From: Phyllobacterium myrsinacearum
GTDB lineage: Bacteria > Pseudomonadota > Alphaproteobacteria > Rhizobiales > Rhizobiaceae
Reading direction: 5' to 3'
DNA: 64,000 bases
NCBI RefSeq assembly: GCF_014138285.1
Contig: NZ_JACGXN010000004.1
Span: 124,001-188,000, forward strand
Shown here: positions 17,667 through 26,821 of the stretch, piece after piece
How the letters are laid out: each line of letters begins with the position of its first letter
Position numbering within the stretch: position 1 is the first letter of the stretch
Program-made: the position numbers and the translations under genes
Notes under the pieces: model-generated
Seen by the model: the letters and a program-made list of their open reading frames with translations, nothing else
Told to the model about the DNA's origin: nothing
Database searches by the model: none

Positions 17667-18743
17667 ATGAATGACAAACGGCATATTCCTTTTGATGAGG
17701 AAAAGGCGGCGCTTCCGGCAGAGGGCGAACGGCCAACGTTGAAAACCATCGCCTTCATGGCAGGGCTCGGCGTGACGACTGTTTCGCGGGCGCTGAAGGA
17801 TGCGCCGGAGATCGGGCAGGCAACCAAGACCCGCGTGCAATTGATTGCGAAGCAGATCGGCTACAGGCCGAACCGCGCGGGTGTCCGACTGCGGACCGGA
17901 AAGACCAATGTCATCAGCCTTGTGCTCAATGCGCAGAGCGAGATCATGGGGCTCACGTCCAATCTGGTCTATGGCATTTCCGAAGTTCTGGCCGAGACGC
18001 CATACCATCTGATCGTTACCCCGTACTCGCCTGAAAATGATCCGATGCACCCAATCCGCTACATTATTGAAACGGGGTCCGCTGACGGGATCATCATGTC
18101 CCAGACTGAGCCAAGTGATCCGCGCGTGCGTTATCTCACGGATCATCACTTTCCTTTCGCCACCCACGGGCGGACCCGAATGGGCATCGAACATCCGTTT
18201 CACGACTTCGACAATGAAGCTTATGCGTATGCGGCCGTGAAAAGTCTGGTTGAACGGGGGCGCCGTCGGATTGCCATGGTGGCTGGGCCGAGTCCGGCGC
18301 ATACCTATTACTGGCATCTGGACGATGGTTTCAGGCGCGGCCTGCAGGAAACCGGTGCAACAGCTGTCACGCTCGATCACTGGAATGGTACTCTCTCGCT
18401 TACCGATGTGCGCAACCGCACCGAGATGTTCATGCGCGAACCAAACCCGCCGGACGGGATCATCTGCTGTACCGGCGGTCTGGCCGTGGCTGTTGTCGCA
18501 GGTATTGAGGCAACTGGCCTGAAGCTTGGACAGGATATTGATCTGGTGTCGAAGCAGACCACGAATTTCCTGCAGTGGTTCCGGCCGGAGGTCATCGTTT
18601 ATAACGAAGATATCCGGCATGCCGGGCGTGAACTCGCCCGCGCTGTGTTGCGCCGGATTGAGGGTGTTGACCCGACACAGCTGCAGAGCCTGAGCTATCC
18701 GGAACCAGACATGGGTGAGCGCATCGGAATTTCTAGCCGATGA
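17667..18743 (+). CDS. LacI family transcriptional regulator
   Basis: This 358-aa regulator has its helix-turn-helix at residues 24-43 (LKTIAFMAGLGVTTVSRAL), preceded by an unusual 20-residue N-terminal extension. The hinge IGYRPNRAGVRLRTGKT and a periplasmic-binding-like sugar-sensing domain follow. It is divergent from the sugar ABC operon, and a shared operator sequence is present on both sides of the gap. The extended N-terminus is like that of AglR-type regulators of rhizobia. Its 3' end overlaps the convergent SDR gene by 11 bp. The inducer is probably the transported sugar or its derivative. Confidence 0.93.
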   Translation: MNDKRHIPFDEEKAALPAEGERPTLKTIAFMAGLGVTTVSRALKDAPEIGQATKTRVQLIAKQIGYRPNRAGVRLRTGKTNVISLVLNAQSEIMGLTSNLVYGISEVLAETPYHLIVTPYSPENDPMHPIRYIIETGSADGIIMSQTEPSDPRVRYLTDHHFPFATHGRTRMGIEHPFHDFDNEAYAYAAVKSLVERGRRRIAMVAGPSPAHTYYWHLDDGFRRGLQETGATAVTLDHWNGTLSLTDVRNRTEMFMREPNPPDGIICCTGGLAVAVVAGIEATGLKLGQDIDLVSKQTTNFLQWFRPEVIVYNEDIRHAGRELARAVLRRIEGVDPTQLQSLSYPEPDMGERIGISSR

Positions 18744-19500
18744 GGCCTCCGGCGGTGAATCCGCCGTCGACAGCAAGTGTCTGTCCCGTGACATAGCTCG
18801 AACGGCCTTCGTCCAGAAGAAAGGCGATTGTGCTGGCGATTTCCTCCGGCTGGCCATAGCGCCGCTGCGGTACTGTTTTGCTCCAGCCCTCCCGTATTTC
18901 GGGTGTGTGCAAGGCAGCTGCCATGGGTGTTTCGACCGGGCCGGGTGCAATGGCATTAACGCGGATGTTATAGGGAGCGAGCTCGACGGCCATCACCTTG
19001 GTCAGATTGATGATCGCACCTTTTGACGCGCCATAGGCCGACCGCCCTATATTGCCACGCATGCCTGAGATCGACGCGAGATTGACGATCGCGCCGCCGG
19101 CATTTGCCGCCATGATGCGCGCGCCGGACTGTGTGACCAGAAATGTGCCGATGACATTGATCTCATAAATCTGCCGGAACATATCGGCCGTGGTGTCGAA
19201 GAAGGGGGTATCGCGGCCGATCCCCGCGGAGCAGACAATGCCTCTGATCGGGCCGAACTCCGCTTCCGTCTCGGCCATCAATGCTTCGACGGCATGCTCG
19301 TCGGTGACATCAAGTTGGACGAACCGGATGCGATCAGGAAAGGCTTTGCCAAAGTCTGCCTTCACGGTTTCCTTAACGTCGCGATCCGCGACGACAACCT
19401 TCCAGCCATCCTTTGCCAGAGCATGAACCGTGGCGAGGCCGATTCCCGACGCGCCGCCGGTGACAAGGGCTGTACGCTCGCCGGTATCGAATGTCGTCAT
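18733..19500 (-). CDS. SDR family NAD(P)-dependent oxidoreductase
   Basis: This is a 255-aa classical short-chain dehydrogenase with cofactor motif TGGASGIG (14-21). The catalytic residues are S143, Y156 and K160 in SAYGASKG, and the C-terminal LAVDGGFTAGG is typical of the FabG-like group. D39 at the end of the second strand suggests NAD preference. The start at 19500 has GAGAGGA upstream. It is the last gene of the module that also holds a PPC-domain protein, a second SDR and a TRAP transporter, so it probably oxidises an intermediate derived from the imported acid. Confidence 0.92.
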   Translation of the reverse strand: MTTFDTGERTALVTGGASGIGLATVHALAKDGWKVVVADRDVKETVKADFGKAFPDRIRFVQLDVTDEHAVEALMAETEAEFGPIRGIVCSAGIGRDTPFFDTTADMFRQIYEINVIGTFLVTQSGARIMAANAGGAIVNLASISGMRGNIGRSAYGASKGAIINLTKVMAVELAPYNIRVNAIAPGPVETPMAAALHTPEIREGWSKTVPQRRYGQPEEIASTIAFLLDEGRSSYVTGQTLAVDGGFTAGGLIG

Positions 19501-19538
19501 GATAGTGATCCTCTCTGTTGCTTGGGGGAAGAGGTTGC

Positions 19539-20396
19539 TCAGGCCTCTTCCAGACACAGTTCGAAGGTGATGCAGACGGGATTGTCGCCGCGCAGGAGGT
19601 TCCCGTGGGAGATGCCGCCTCTGGTATCAACCATGACGATCTCGACGCATGTTGCACTGGAGTCCGCCGAAACAAATCCGCCGGTGATGAACACTTCCGT
19701 CGCGATATCGTCGACCCTGCTCCCGTCCACATATCGCGCGCCGATCAGACTGCCGACACCGCCGCGCAGATGAGCGCCGGTAAAGCCATGCTTGCGGCAG
19801 ATGGCTTCAAGCGCGCCGGTGATGTCTTCGTTTGGCCGAACACGGGCGATGATTGTCTGCGGACCTGCGAACGCGCTCGGCTGATCAGCGACGGGCACGG
19901 GATGGAAAATGGTGAACGCCGTTTCCGTGTCCGGCTCCGAAACCATGCGCACACTCTCTACACCCCACGCCGTGGCACGGATCGGCTGACTGACGATCGT
20001 TTCGTGCGGCAGGATATGGCCCGCACAGCGTCTGCCATCCGGTTCGATCCACGTGGCATGGCAATGGATAAACGGCGCGCCGTCCCGCTCGCCAAACGTG
20101 ACATTGCCCCGTTCCATCAGGGTTTCACCCGCGGGTGAAAACGTATCGCTGTACCAGGCTGCATGGAGACCATCGGCGGACGGTGCCGGCATGAGATAAT
20201 GGAAAGGGGCAAAAGCCCCGCCTTCGATGACAAGCGCAGCAGCGCGGAGATTTGCGGCGGCAAGCGGGATGGCAATGGCGTCGTTGATGCTGAGACCCGG
20301 TTGAAGGTCAAAGCTGAACGTGCGCCCCGTCCCGAGGAAACTTTCGAACCGTTCTACCGCCGCCGGGCCGGGCTGCTGCAACCGGCGGTCAGGCAC
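19539..20396 (-). CDS. Tandem PPC (DUF296) domain protein
   Basis: This 285-aa protein contains two copies of the plants-and-prokaryotes-conserved (PPC/DUF296) fold. The first half has the His-rich core segment HCHATWIEPDGRRCAGHI near its middle. The second has GAHLRGGVGS and DTRGGISHGNLLRG. Each repeat ends with the ITFEL-type strand or an equivalent. The start is uncertain: a GTG at 20396 overlaps the upstream SDR stop and is preceded by GGCGGTGG, while an ATG at 20426 is also possible. No AT-hook is visible, so this is not a plant-like DNA-binding protein. The molecular function is unknown; the context suggests an enzyme-like role in the same catabolic pathway. Confidence 0.8.
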   Translation of the reverse strand: MPDRRLQQPGPAAVERFESFLGTGRTFSFDLQPGLSINDAIAIPLAAANLRAAALVIEGGAFAPFHYLMPAPSADGLHAAWYSDTFSPAGETLMERGNVTFGERDGAPFIHCHATWIEPDGRRCAGHILPHETIVSQPIRATAWGVESVRMVSEPDTETAFTIFHPVPVADQPSAFAGPQTIIARVRPNEDITGALEAICRKHGFTGAHLRGGVGSLIGARYVDGSRVDDIATEVFITGGFVSADSSATCVEIVMVDTRGGISHGNLLRGDNPVCITFELCLEEA

Positions 20397-21192
20397 CGAC
20401 CACCGCCGAACAGCTTTGCCCGCCATCAACGGGCAGGCAGACTCCGGTAATGAATTTTGCTTCGTCGGAGGCAAGAAAGACGGCTGCATTGGCCACGTCA
20501 AACGCAGTTCCCATCTGTCCCAAGGGAACAAGACGATTACGGGCAGCGACCATCTCTTCGTTGGAGGTGTAATTACCGGAAATCTGCTTGTAGATCAGCG
20601 GCGTGTCGATCATGCCCGGCATGATGCAATTGGCGCGGATACCGTGCGGGGCATATTGCATGGCAAGCGCCACCGTCGCCTGATTGACGGCGCCTTTGGC
20701 TGCGTAATAGGCGAAATAGGGATAGCCGGTCCAGCGGATGGCTGCCAATGAGGAGATGTTGACGATTGCTCCGGATTTGCGTGCCTTCATATGCGGCAGA
20801 ACGGCTTTGGCCGTGCGGAAAACCGAGCCAACGTTGATATCGAGCGATATACGGAATTTCTCGTCGTCGAGCTCTTCCGGGCCGCCCGACGTGGCGACGC
20901 CGACATTGTTGTGCAGGATATCGATCCGGCCATAGCGTTTGATCGTACTATCTACGGCTTCTGTAACGGATGCGCTGTTCGTGACGTCGGACGTTACGGC
21001 AATCGCGGAAAAACCTTCAGACGCGATAATCGCAGCTGTTTCCTCGGCAGCTTTCTCCTGCAGGTCGATGCACACGACGGTTGCGCCCTGGCGAGCGTAA
21101 GCGACAGCGGCGGCCTTGCCGTTGCTCCATCCGGGGCCGGACGAACCTGCCCCGAAAACGATGGCGATTTTGTCTTTCAGTCTTTCAGTCAT
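20389..21192 (-). CDS. SDR family NAD(P)-dependent oxidoreductase
   Basis: This 267-aa short-chain dehydrogenase has a slightly unusual nucleotide-binding loop, GAGSSGPGWSNGKAAA (residues 14-29). The fingerprint also includes NNVG (95-98), a serine around 147-148, Y162 and K166 (YYAAKGA). It ends with the family's LPVDGG segment. It starts at 21192, where its ATG overlaps the TAA of the TRAP permease, so the genes are translationally coupled. It shares the operon with a PPC protein and a second SDR. The substrate is unknown. Confidence 0.92.
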   Translation of the reverse strand: MTERLKDKIAIVFGAGSSGPGWSNGKAAAVAYARQGATVVCIDLQEKAAEETAAIIASEGFSAIAVTSDVTNSASVTEAVDSTIKRYGRIDILHNNVGVATSGGPEELDDEKFRISLDINVGSVFRTAKAVLPHMKARKSGAIVNISSLAAIRWTGYPYFAYYAAKGAVNQATVALAMQYAPHGIRANCIMPGMIDTPLIYKQISGNYTSNEEMVAARNRLVPLGQMGTAFDVANAAVFLASDEAKFITGVCLPVDGGQSCSAVVGA

Positions 21193-23093
21193 TACAGGAA
21201 GCCAATCGAGATCCATGGAACGGCAGCCACAAGAATGATGCCGAGAATAAGGGCTGCGAGATAACCCCAGATTGGCCGCATGCCCTCGTCGGGGTTGACC
21301 CGGCCAATGGCGCAGGCGGCATAATATCCAACACCGAAGGGCGGTGCGAAAAGGCCGATACCCATCGAAAGGATCACGACCATGGCGTAGTGCACCTCAT
21401 GCACGCCAACCTGTCGGGCGATGGGGAACAGCAGCGGACCGAAGAGTACGATGGCAGGAATGCCTTCCAGCACGCTGCCGAGGATGATGAAAGCAACAAT
21501 CGATACCGCCAGGAACGTGATGGGCCCGCCCGGCAGGCCAGCCATAGCGGCGGCGAGATCACGCGAGAAGCCGGACTGTGTCAATGCCCATGCCATGGCC
21601 GTAGCGGCCCCGATGATCAGGAGAATTGCGCCGGAGAGCGAGGCGGTATCCACCAGCATCGGCTTGAGTCTTGCCCAATCAAACTGTCTGTAGACGAAAA
21701 GCCCGGCCAGCACGGAGTAGACAATACCGATGGTCGACACCTCGGTCGCTGTCGCCACACCTTCGACAACGGAAGCGCGAATGATGAAGGGAAGCGCCAG
21801 AGCGGGAAGAGCAATGACAAATGCCCGCCCGATCTGTCGTCCGGTTGCGCGCGTCACATGCGACAGGTCCTCGTGGCGATAGCGTCGCCAGACGACAAAA
21901 CACAGCATGACCGCCAGAACAACACCGGGTAGCAGGCCCCCGGTGAACAGCGCCGCTATCGAAACGCCGGTTACAGAGCCAATGGTGATAAGCACGAGGC
22001 TGGGCGGGATGGTCTCTGTCTGCGCGCCGGTGGCCGAGAGCAAGGCAACCAGATCACCAGGCTTGGCACCGCGTGCCTTCATTTCGGGGAAGAGAACCGG
22101 GGCGACCGCAGCCATGTCGGCGGCCTTGGCACCAGAAATTCCGGAGACCAGATACATGGCGCCGATCAGCACATAGGACAGGCCGCCGCGTACGTGCCCG
22201 AGCAGGCTCGCCAGAAACTGCACCATAGCGCGCGCCATGCCGGTCATTTCAATGAGTACGCCCAGAAACACAAAGAGCGGCACAGCCAGGAGGATGAGGT
22301 GAGACATGCCTTCATCCATGCGTCCGATGACAACGATCATCGGCACATTCGTGGTCAATGCCAGATAACCGAACGTGGCAAGACCGAAGGAAAAGGCAAT
22401 GGGGACGCCACTGAGAACGAGCGCTGCAACCACGCCGACAAAGAAAATCAGCAGATTGATGTTACCCAGCGGTTTTAGGGAAGGGCCAAGCAGCCAGAAC
22501 GCAAGGGTCACGACACCGATGAGCGCAACCGCAGCTACGACATTCCGCAGATTCGATACCTGAAAGAGTTTGATGAGAGCCGAGATGATCATCAGTCCGG
22601 CGCCAACAGGCAATGCCGCCGCGCGCCACGCATTGGTTATCTCCAGCGCAGGCGTGGTGATGTAGGTTTCCTCATGGGCGTAATCATAGGCGGGATATAC
22701 GATGAACAGCAGGAATGCCATCGCACCGACAACAGCAATGACGTCGAAGAACGCCCGCCGCTTCGGGCTCATCATACCGACCAGTGCTGTCATGCGCATA
22801 TGTTCGCCGCGCCGGAACGCGACGACGGCACCAAGCATGGCGAGCCACAGAAACAGGATTGATGCGAGTTCGTCCGACCAGATCAACGGTTGATGCACGA
22901 CGTAGCGGGCGATAATGCCCGCAAACAGAATGACCACCTCGGCAACAACAAGGATTGCCACAGGAAATTCGACGAGATGTCCAAGCAGCCGGTCTAGTTT
23001 CGATGCAATGGAGTTGTCATTTCGGGGCGGGGGAGAAAGAATGCTTTCTCCATCCGCCGCCACGGCGCCTTCCGTCAGTCTGATCCCCGCCAT
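21192..23093 (-). CDS. TRAP transporter, fused small (DctQ) and large (DctM) membrane subunits
   Basis: This 633-aa inner-membrane protein combines the four-helix DctQ subunit (about residues 35-185; landmark VVHQPLIWSDELASILFLWL) with the DctM channel subunit (about 200-630; landmarks AVPLFVFLGVLIEMTGMA and FAPPFGVGYYAA). TRAP transporters import carboxylates with a sodium gradient and a periplasmic binding protein. The fused form is common in this group. The ATG at 23093 follows the DctP-type gene by 11 bp. The neighbouring acyl-CoA ligase and SDRs suggest an organic acid substrate. Confidence 0.93.
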   Translation of the reverse strand: MAGIRLTEGAVAADGESILSPPPRNDNSIASKLDRLLGHLVEFPVAILVVAEVVILFAGIIARYVVHQPLIWSDELASILFLWLAMLGAVVAFRRGEHMRMTALVGMMSPKRRAFFDVIAVVGAMAFLLFIVYPAYDYAHEETYITTPALEITNAWRAAALPVGAGLMIISALIKLFQVSNLRNVVAAVALIGVVTLAFWLLGPSLKPLGNINLLIFFVGVVAALVLSGVPIAFSFGLATFGYLALTTNVPMIVVIGRMDEGMSHLILLAVPLFVFLGVLIEMTGMARAMVQFLASLLGHVRGGLSYVLIGAMYLVSGISGAKAADMAAVAPVLFPEMKARGAKPGDLVALLSATGAQTETIPPSLVLITIGSVTGVSIAALFTGGLLPGVVLAVMLCFVVWRRYRHEDLSHVTRATGRQIGRAFVIALPALALPFIIRASVVEGVATATEVSTIGIVYSVLAGLFVYRQFDWARLKPMLVDTASLSGAILLIIGAATAMAWALTQSGFSRDLAAAMAGLPGGPITFLAVSIVAFIILGSVLEGIPAIVLFGPLLFPIARQVGVHEVHYAMVVILSMGIGLFAPPFGVGYYAACAIGRVNPDEGMRPIWGYLAALILGIILVAAVPWISIGFL

Positions 23094-23104
23094 CAGCTTC
23101 GCCC

Positions 23105-24121
23105 TTACGCCAGCTGGCCAACGACTTTTTCCAGAAGACCCCAGGCCTCTTCGCCATATTTGCCCTTCCATTCAGAATAGAAGCCCGCCTTGCGCAGGGC
23201 ATCGCGGAACGGTACGGGGTCGGGAGTGTTAAATTCAAGACCCTTCGACTTCAGGTCTGCCTGCAAGGTTTCTGTGAGCTTTGCCACGTCATCACGTTCG
23301 GCAAGACCGGCGGCGTTGATGTGCTTGGCAACGATGGTCTTTACGTCATCGGGCAATGCTTCCCAGGCGCGGCGATTCGACAGGAACCAGAAACCGTCCC
23401 ACATATGGCTGGTCAGCGAGCAGTATTTCTGCACTTCATAGAGTTTGGCCGTCGAAATGATGGCCAGCGGGTTTTCCTGACCCTCGACGACCTTGGTCTG
23501 CAGTGAAGAGTAAACCTCATTGAAATTGATGCTCGCCGGAGAGGATTGGAAAGCCGTGAACATCGACGTCCACAAGGGGCTGACCGGTACGCGGATCTTG
23601 AAGTTCTTGAGATCGTCAGGCGTGACAATCGGCTTGGTGCTCGACGTGATGTGACGGAAACCGTTGTCCCAGATCTTTTCCATGGCGACGAGATTGGATT
23701 TCTCGATCTGTTTGCGCACGTGGGCGCCGAGATCACCATCCATCGCTTTCCAGACCGTGGCACTGTCGGGGAAGGCAAAGCCGATACCGTTGATGGAAGC
23801 GGCCGGAACGAGCGTCGACAGAATCAAGCCGGACAGCGTGAAGAATTCAACCGCGCCGGAGCGGAGCTGGCTGAGTGTGTCCGTATCGGAACCGAGCTGG
23901 CTCGACGGAAAAATCGACAGTTCAAACCGTCCGCCAGTCTCTTCCTTGATCTTGTCTGCGGCTTCCTGCGCCCGAATATTCATGGGATGGGATACCGGCA
24001 GGTTATTGGCGTACTTGTAGGAAAACTCGGCAGCATGGGCCGGACGCCGCATGACGAAGGGGCTGGCAACAAGGGTTGCAACGGTGCCGGCCAGTACTTG
24101 ACGGCGTGACAGATTATTCAT
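23105..24121 (-). CDS. TRAP transporter substrate-binding protein (DctP family)
   Basis: This 338-aa periplasmic binding protein has a Tat-type leader, SRRQVLAG at residues 5-12, then a hydrophobic stretch ending in AHA. The mature protein shows the DctP landmarks FSYKYANNLPVSHPMN and LKNFKIRVP, the latter with the conserved arginine that binds the substrate carboxylate. A GGGAGG ribosome site precedes the ATG at 24121. It is the first gene of the minus-strand TRAP-SDR-PPC-SDR operon. An IclR regulator is divergent, and the shared gap contains a repeated motif. Confidence 0.93.
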   Translation of the reverse strand: MNNLSRRQVLAGTVATLVASPFVMRRPAHAAEFSYKYANNLPVSHPMNIRAQEAADKIKEETGGRFELSIFPSSQLGSDTDTLSQLRSGAVEFFTLSGLILSTLVPAASINGIGFAFPDSATVWKAMDGDLGAHVRKQIEKSNLVAMEKIWDNGFRHITSSTKPIVTPDDLKNFKIRVPVSPLWTSMFTAFQSSPASINFNEVYSSLQTKVVEGQENPLAIISTAKLYEVQKYCSLTSHMWDGFWFLSNRRAWEALPDDVKTIVAKHINAAGLAERDDVAKLTETLQADLKSKGLEFNTPDPVPFRDALRKAGFYSEWKGKYGEEAWGLLEKVVGQLA

Positions 24122-24207
24122 GTGATTTCCTCCCAAACAGCATGGCGCATTCCCCCGGAACTCATCGAACAGATGCAACCTCCATTGCTTCCATTTAAAT
24201 CATTGGT

Positions 24208-24218
24208 CCATATTGTAG
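24208..24218. promoter_or_regulatory. IclR-type site, copy 1 (TRAP side)
   Basis: CCATATTGTAG at 24208-24218, with its flanks GGT and A, matches the inverse of the second site at 24314 in 13 of 15 positions. It lies 87 bp before the DctP start. It is likely bound by the IclR protein encoded beside it. Confidence 0.5.
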
Positions 24219-24313
24219 AATGCAGCTCCTCATTGAATTTGATAAAACCATAAACAAATGCTGGCATCTTGCAATAATTTTTATGCCATAGTTCAATAGA
24301 TCGACGAAATGAT

Positions 24314-24324
24314 CCACAATATGG
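24314..24324. promoter_or_regulatory. IclR-type site, copy 2 (regulator side)
   Basis: CCACAATATGG lies within GATCCACAATATGGATC, whose five-base arms GATCC/GGATC form an imperfect palindrome. It is 21 bp before the IclR start, a typical place for autorepression. Confidence 0.5.
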
Positions 24325-24345
24325 ATCGAAAACATGTGGGGAAGC

Positions 24346-25215
24346 ATGGAGGAAAGGATTGCAGCGCCAGCCAGTCTCAGCGGATCGCAAAGCGTCGACA
24401 GGGCGCTCGGTCTTCTCAGTCTTGTCAGCTATTTTGGCGATCAGGGAGGATCGCTGAGCGAGATTGTCGAGCAGAGCGGATTGAACAAGCCGACGACGCG
24501 CCGGCTGCTGCTCGCACTCATCCGTTCGGGGTTGGTTGAGCAGGACGTACAGACCCGGCGGTATTATCTCGGTCAGGAAGCTTATGTGCTGGGCACGTTG
24601 GCGACGCGCCGTTACGGATTGCTGCAGATCGCGCGCGATAGCTTGAACATTCTTTCGGCCAAGACGCAGGATACCAGTTTTCTGTCTATCCAGCGCGAAA
24701 CCTATGCGGTTTGTCTGCACCGGGAAGAAGGCACCTATCCCATTCGCACCCATGCGCTGCAGGCGGGTTACCGGCATCCTCTCGGCGTCGGCGGTGGTTC
24801 GCTTGCCATTCTTTCGACGATGGCGGATGACGAAATTGATATCATTCTGGCTGCCAACGAAGCCGTGCTGCTTGCCGATTATCCCAATCTGGCGCCCCTG
24901 CAGATCAAGGAAGATATTGTAAAGACGCGCGAGCAGGGGTTTGCCCTTAATCCCGGACGTATTCTTGCCAATTCCTGGGGCATTGGCGTTGCCATTCATT
25001 TTCCGGACGGGAGAGCGGCGGGTGCGCTGAGTATTGCTGCGATCGACAGCCGGATGCAGCCTGCGCGTCAGCAGGAACTGGCAGAACTGATGCGCACAGA
25101 GGCGAAAAAGATCGAGGCGCGGCTGGCGCATTTACAGCCGCTGAATGACCGGCCGAGACGGACATCAGCACCCGTTGTAAAATCCAAACCAAGACCCGAA
25201 CGGATGAAAGCATGA
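24346..25215 (+). CDS. IclR family transcriptional regulator
   Basis: This 289-aa regulator has an N-terminal winged helix (QSVDRALGLLSLV then SLSEIVEQSGLNKPTTRRLL, about residues 14-65). A C-terminal effector domain of about 170 residues includes HREEGTYPIR and GVGGGSLAIL. The ATG at 24346 is preceded by GGGGA. It is divergent from the TRAP operon and its last codons overlap the acyl-CoA ligase start (ATGA), so it is co-transcribed with the ligase. It probably senses the transported acid or its CoA derivative and controls both directions. Confidence 0.92.
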   Translation: MEERIAAPASLSGSQSVDRALGLLSLVSYFGDQGGSLSEIVEQSGLNKPTTRRLLLALIRSGLVEQDVQTRRYYLGQEAYVLGTLATRRYGLLQIARDSLNILSAKTQDTSFLSIQRETYAVCLHREEGTYPIRTHALQAGYRHPLGVGGGSLAILSTMADDEIDIILAANEAVLLADYPNLAPLQIKEDIVKTREQGFALNPGRILANSWGIGVAIHFPDGRAAGALSIAAIDSRMQPARQQELAELMRTEAKKIEARLAHLQPLNDRPRRTSAPVVKSKPRPERMKA

Positions 25216-26819
25216 GCAGCAAGGATGCGGCCCTGATCACGGCCATGTCGAAACGCGTGATGAACCTGTCAGGCTTCCTCGCGCAGACAGCGCGTCGCCT
25301 GCCTGAGGAAACAGGTTTTGTCTGGGGTGATAAAAGCTGGAGCTGGGACCAATTGCAACGGCGCGTCGATGCCATGGCTGCCGCGTTGCAAAGTGAGTTC
25401 GATGTCGTCAAGGGCGACCGCATTCTGATCCAGTCGCAGAATTGCAACCAGATGTTCGAATCCATGTTCGCCTGTTTCCAGCTGGGTGCCGTGTGGGTAC
25501 CGACGAATTTCCGCCAGACACCGGATGAGGTCGCCTATCTCGCTAGGGCAAGCGGGGCCAAGGGTATGATCTGCGGCCATCTTTTTCCCGAGCATGTCAC
25601 AGCAAGCCGCGAGGCAAATCCCAACCTTGCCTTCGTCATTGCGATTGGCAAGGCCGAATTCGGCGACGATTACGACGATATCGTAACCCGGTTTGATGGC
25701 CGGAAGGTTGCAACCGCCTCCGTCGATCATGACGATCCCTGCTGGTTCTTCTTCACGTCAGGCACAACAGGACGGCCCAAAGCAGCCGTTCTCACCCATG
25801 GTCAGATGGCTTTTGTCATCACCAATCATCTCTGCGATCTCATGCCGGGCACGACAGAAAAGGATGCATCGCTGGTTGTGGCGCCGCTGTCGCATGGTGC
25901 GGGCATTCACCAACTGACACAAGTGGCTCGCGGCTCGAAAACAATCCTGCTGCCGACAGAGAAGTTCGATGTGGCCGAGGCATGGCATCTGGTCGAGACA
26001 TGGCGCGTCAGCAATATGTTCACGGTGCCGACGATCCTCAAAATGCTGACAGAGCACCCGGCGGTGCATGAGCATGATCACTCCTCCCTGCGCTATGTGA
26101 TTTATGCGGGCGCACCCATGTACCGGACAGACCAGATCCACGCGCTCAAAACACTTGGACCGGTGCTCGTGCAGTATTTCGGGCTTGGTGAGGTTACCGG
26201 GAATATCACGGTCCTGCCGCCCGCCTATCACAGTGTAGACGATGGACCAGATACGCGTATCGGCACCTGCGGTTTCGCGCGGACCGGCATGCAGGTCGCC
26301 ATACAGGACGAGAGCGGCCGGGAGGTCGGCCCCGGTGAAACCGGTGAAATCTGTGTGATCGGGCCGGCGGTGTTCGCGGGCTATTACGACAATCCCGAAG
26401 CCAATGCGAAAGCCTTTCGCGATGGCTGGTTCCGTACCGGAGATCTCGGTCATATGGACAAGGCGGGTTTCGTCTATATCACCGGGCGGGCGTCCGATAT
26501 GTACATCTCCGGCGGTTCCAACGTCTATCCGCGCGAGATCGAGGAAAAGATATTGATGCATCCGGATATCAGCGAGGTGGCGGTGCTGGGCATTCCGGAT
26601 CCGGTGTGGGGTGAGGTCGGACTGGCGGTCTGTGTAGCGCGGCCCGGTAGCGCCCCGGATGGCGACGCGTTAATGGCGTGGCTAAATGGCAAGATGGCGC
26701 GGTACAAACTGCCGAAGCGTTTTGTCTTCTGGCCGGACATGCCGAAATCCGCCTATGGCAAGATCGCCAAGAAGCTCATCAGGGAAGAGCTGATCCGGCG
26801 GGGCGAACTGGATAGCTAA
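25212..26819 (+). CDS. Acyl-CoA synthetase (AMP-forming, class I adenylate-forming enzyme)
   Basis: This 535-aa member of the ANL superfamily couples a carboxylic acid to CoA through an acyl-adenylate. Motifs are the P-loop TSGTTGRPK (182-190), A5 YFGLGEVTG, A7 GWFRTGDLG, A8 with YISGGSNVYPREIEE, and the A10 lysine in KSAYGKIAKK. It begins within the IclR gene's stop (ATGA overlap) and ends three bases before the convergent sortase stop. It presumably activates the acid brought in by the divergent TRAP transporter. The chain length or aromatic nature of the substrate is not clear; it resembles medium/long-chain and aryl ligases. Confidence 0.92.
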   Translation: MSSKDAALITAMSKRVMNLSGFLAQTARRLPEETGFVWGDKSWSWDQLQRRVDAMAAALQSEFDVVKGDRILIQSQNCNQMFESMFACFQLGAVWVPTNFRQTPDEVAYLARASGAKGMICGHLFPEHVTASREANPNLAFVIAIGKAEFGDDYDDIVTRFDGRKVATASVDHDDPCWFFFTSGTTGRPKAAVLTHGQMAFVITNHLCDLMPGTTEKDASLVVAPLSHGAGIHQLTQVARGSKTILLPTEKFDVAEAWHLVETWRVSNMFTVPTILKMLTEHPAVHEHDHSSLRYVIYAGAPMYRTDQIHALKTLGPVLVQYFGLGEVTGNITVLPPAYHSVDDGPDTRIGTCGFARTGMQVAIQDESGREVGPGETGEICVIGPAVFAGYYDNPEANAKAFRDGWFRTGDLGHMDKAGFVYITGRASDMYISGGSNVYPREIEEKILMHPDISEVAVLGIPDPVWGEVGLAVCVARPGSAPDGDALMAWLNGKMARYKLPKRFVFWPDMPKSAYGKIAKKLIREELIRRGELDS

Positions 26820-26821
26820 GC

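Noticed and set aside
17445-18956. Long open frame of 503 codons on the minus strand
   Set aside because: It lies fully antisense to the LacI gene, which has clear motifs. The translation has no recognisable family and is a codon-bias shadow.
24118-25131. Open frame of 337 codons on the minus strand
   Set aside because: It is antisense to the IclR gene and without a ribosome site or family match.
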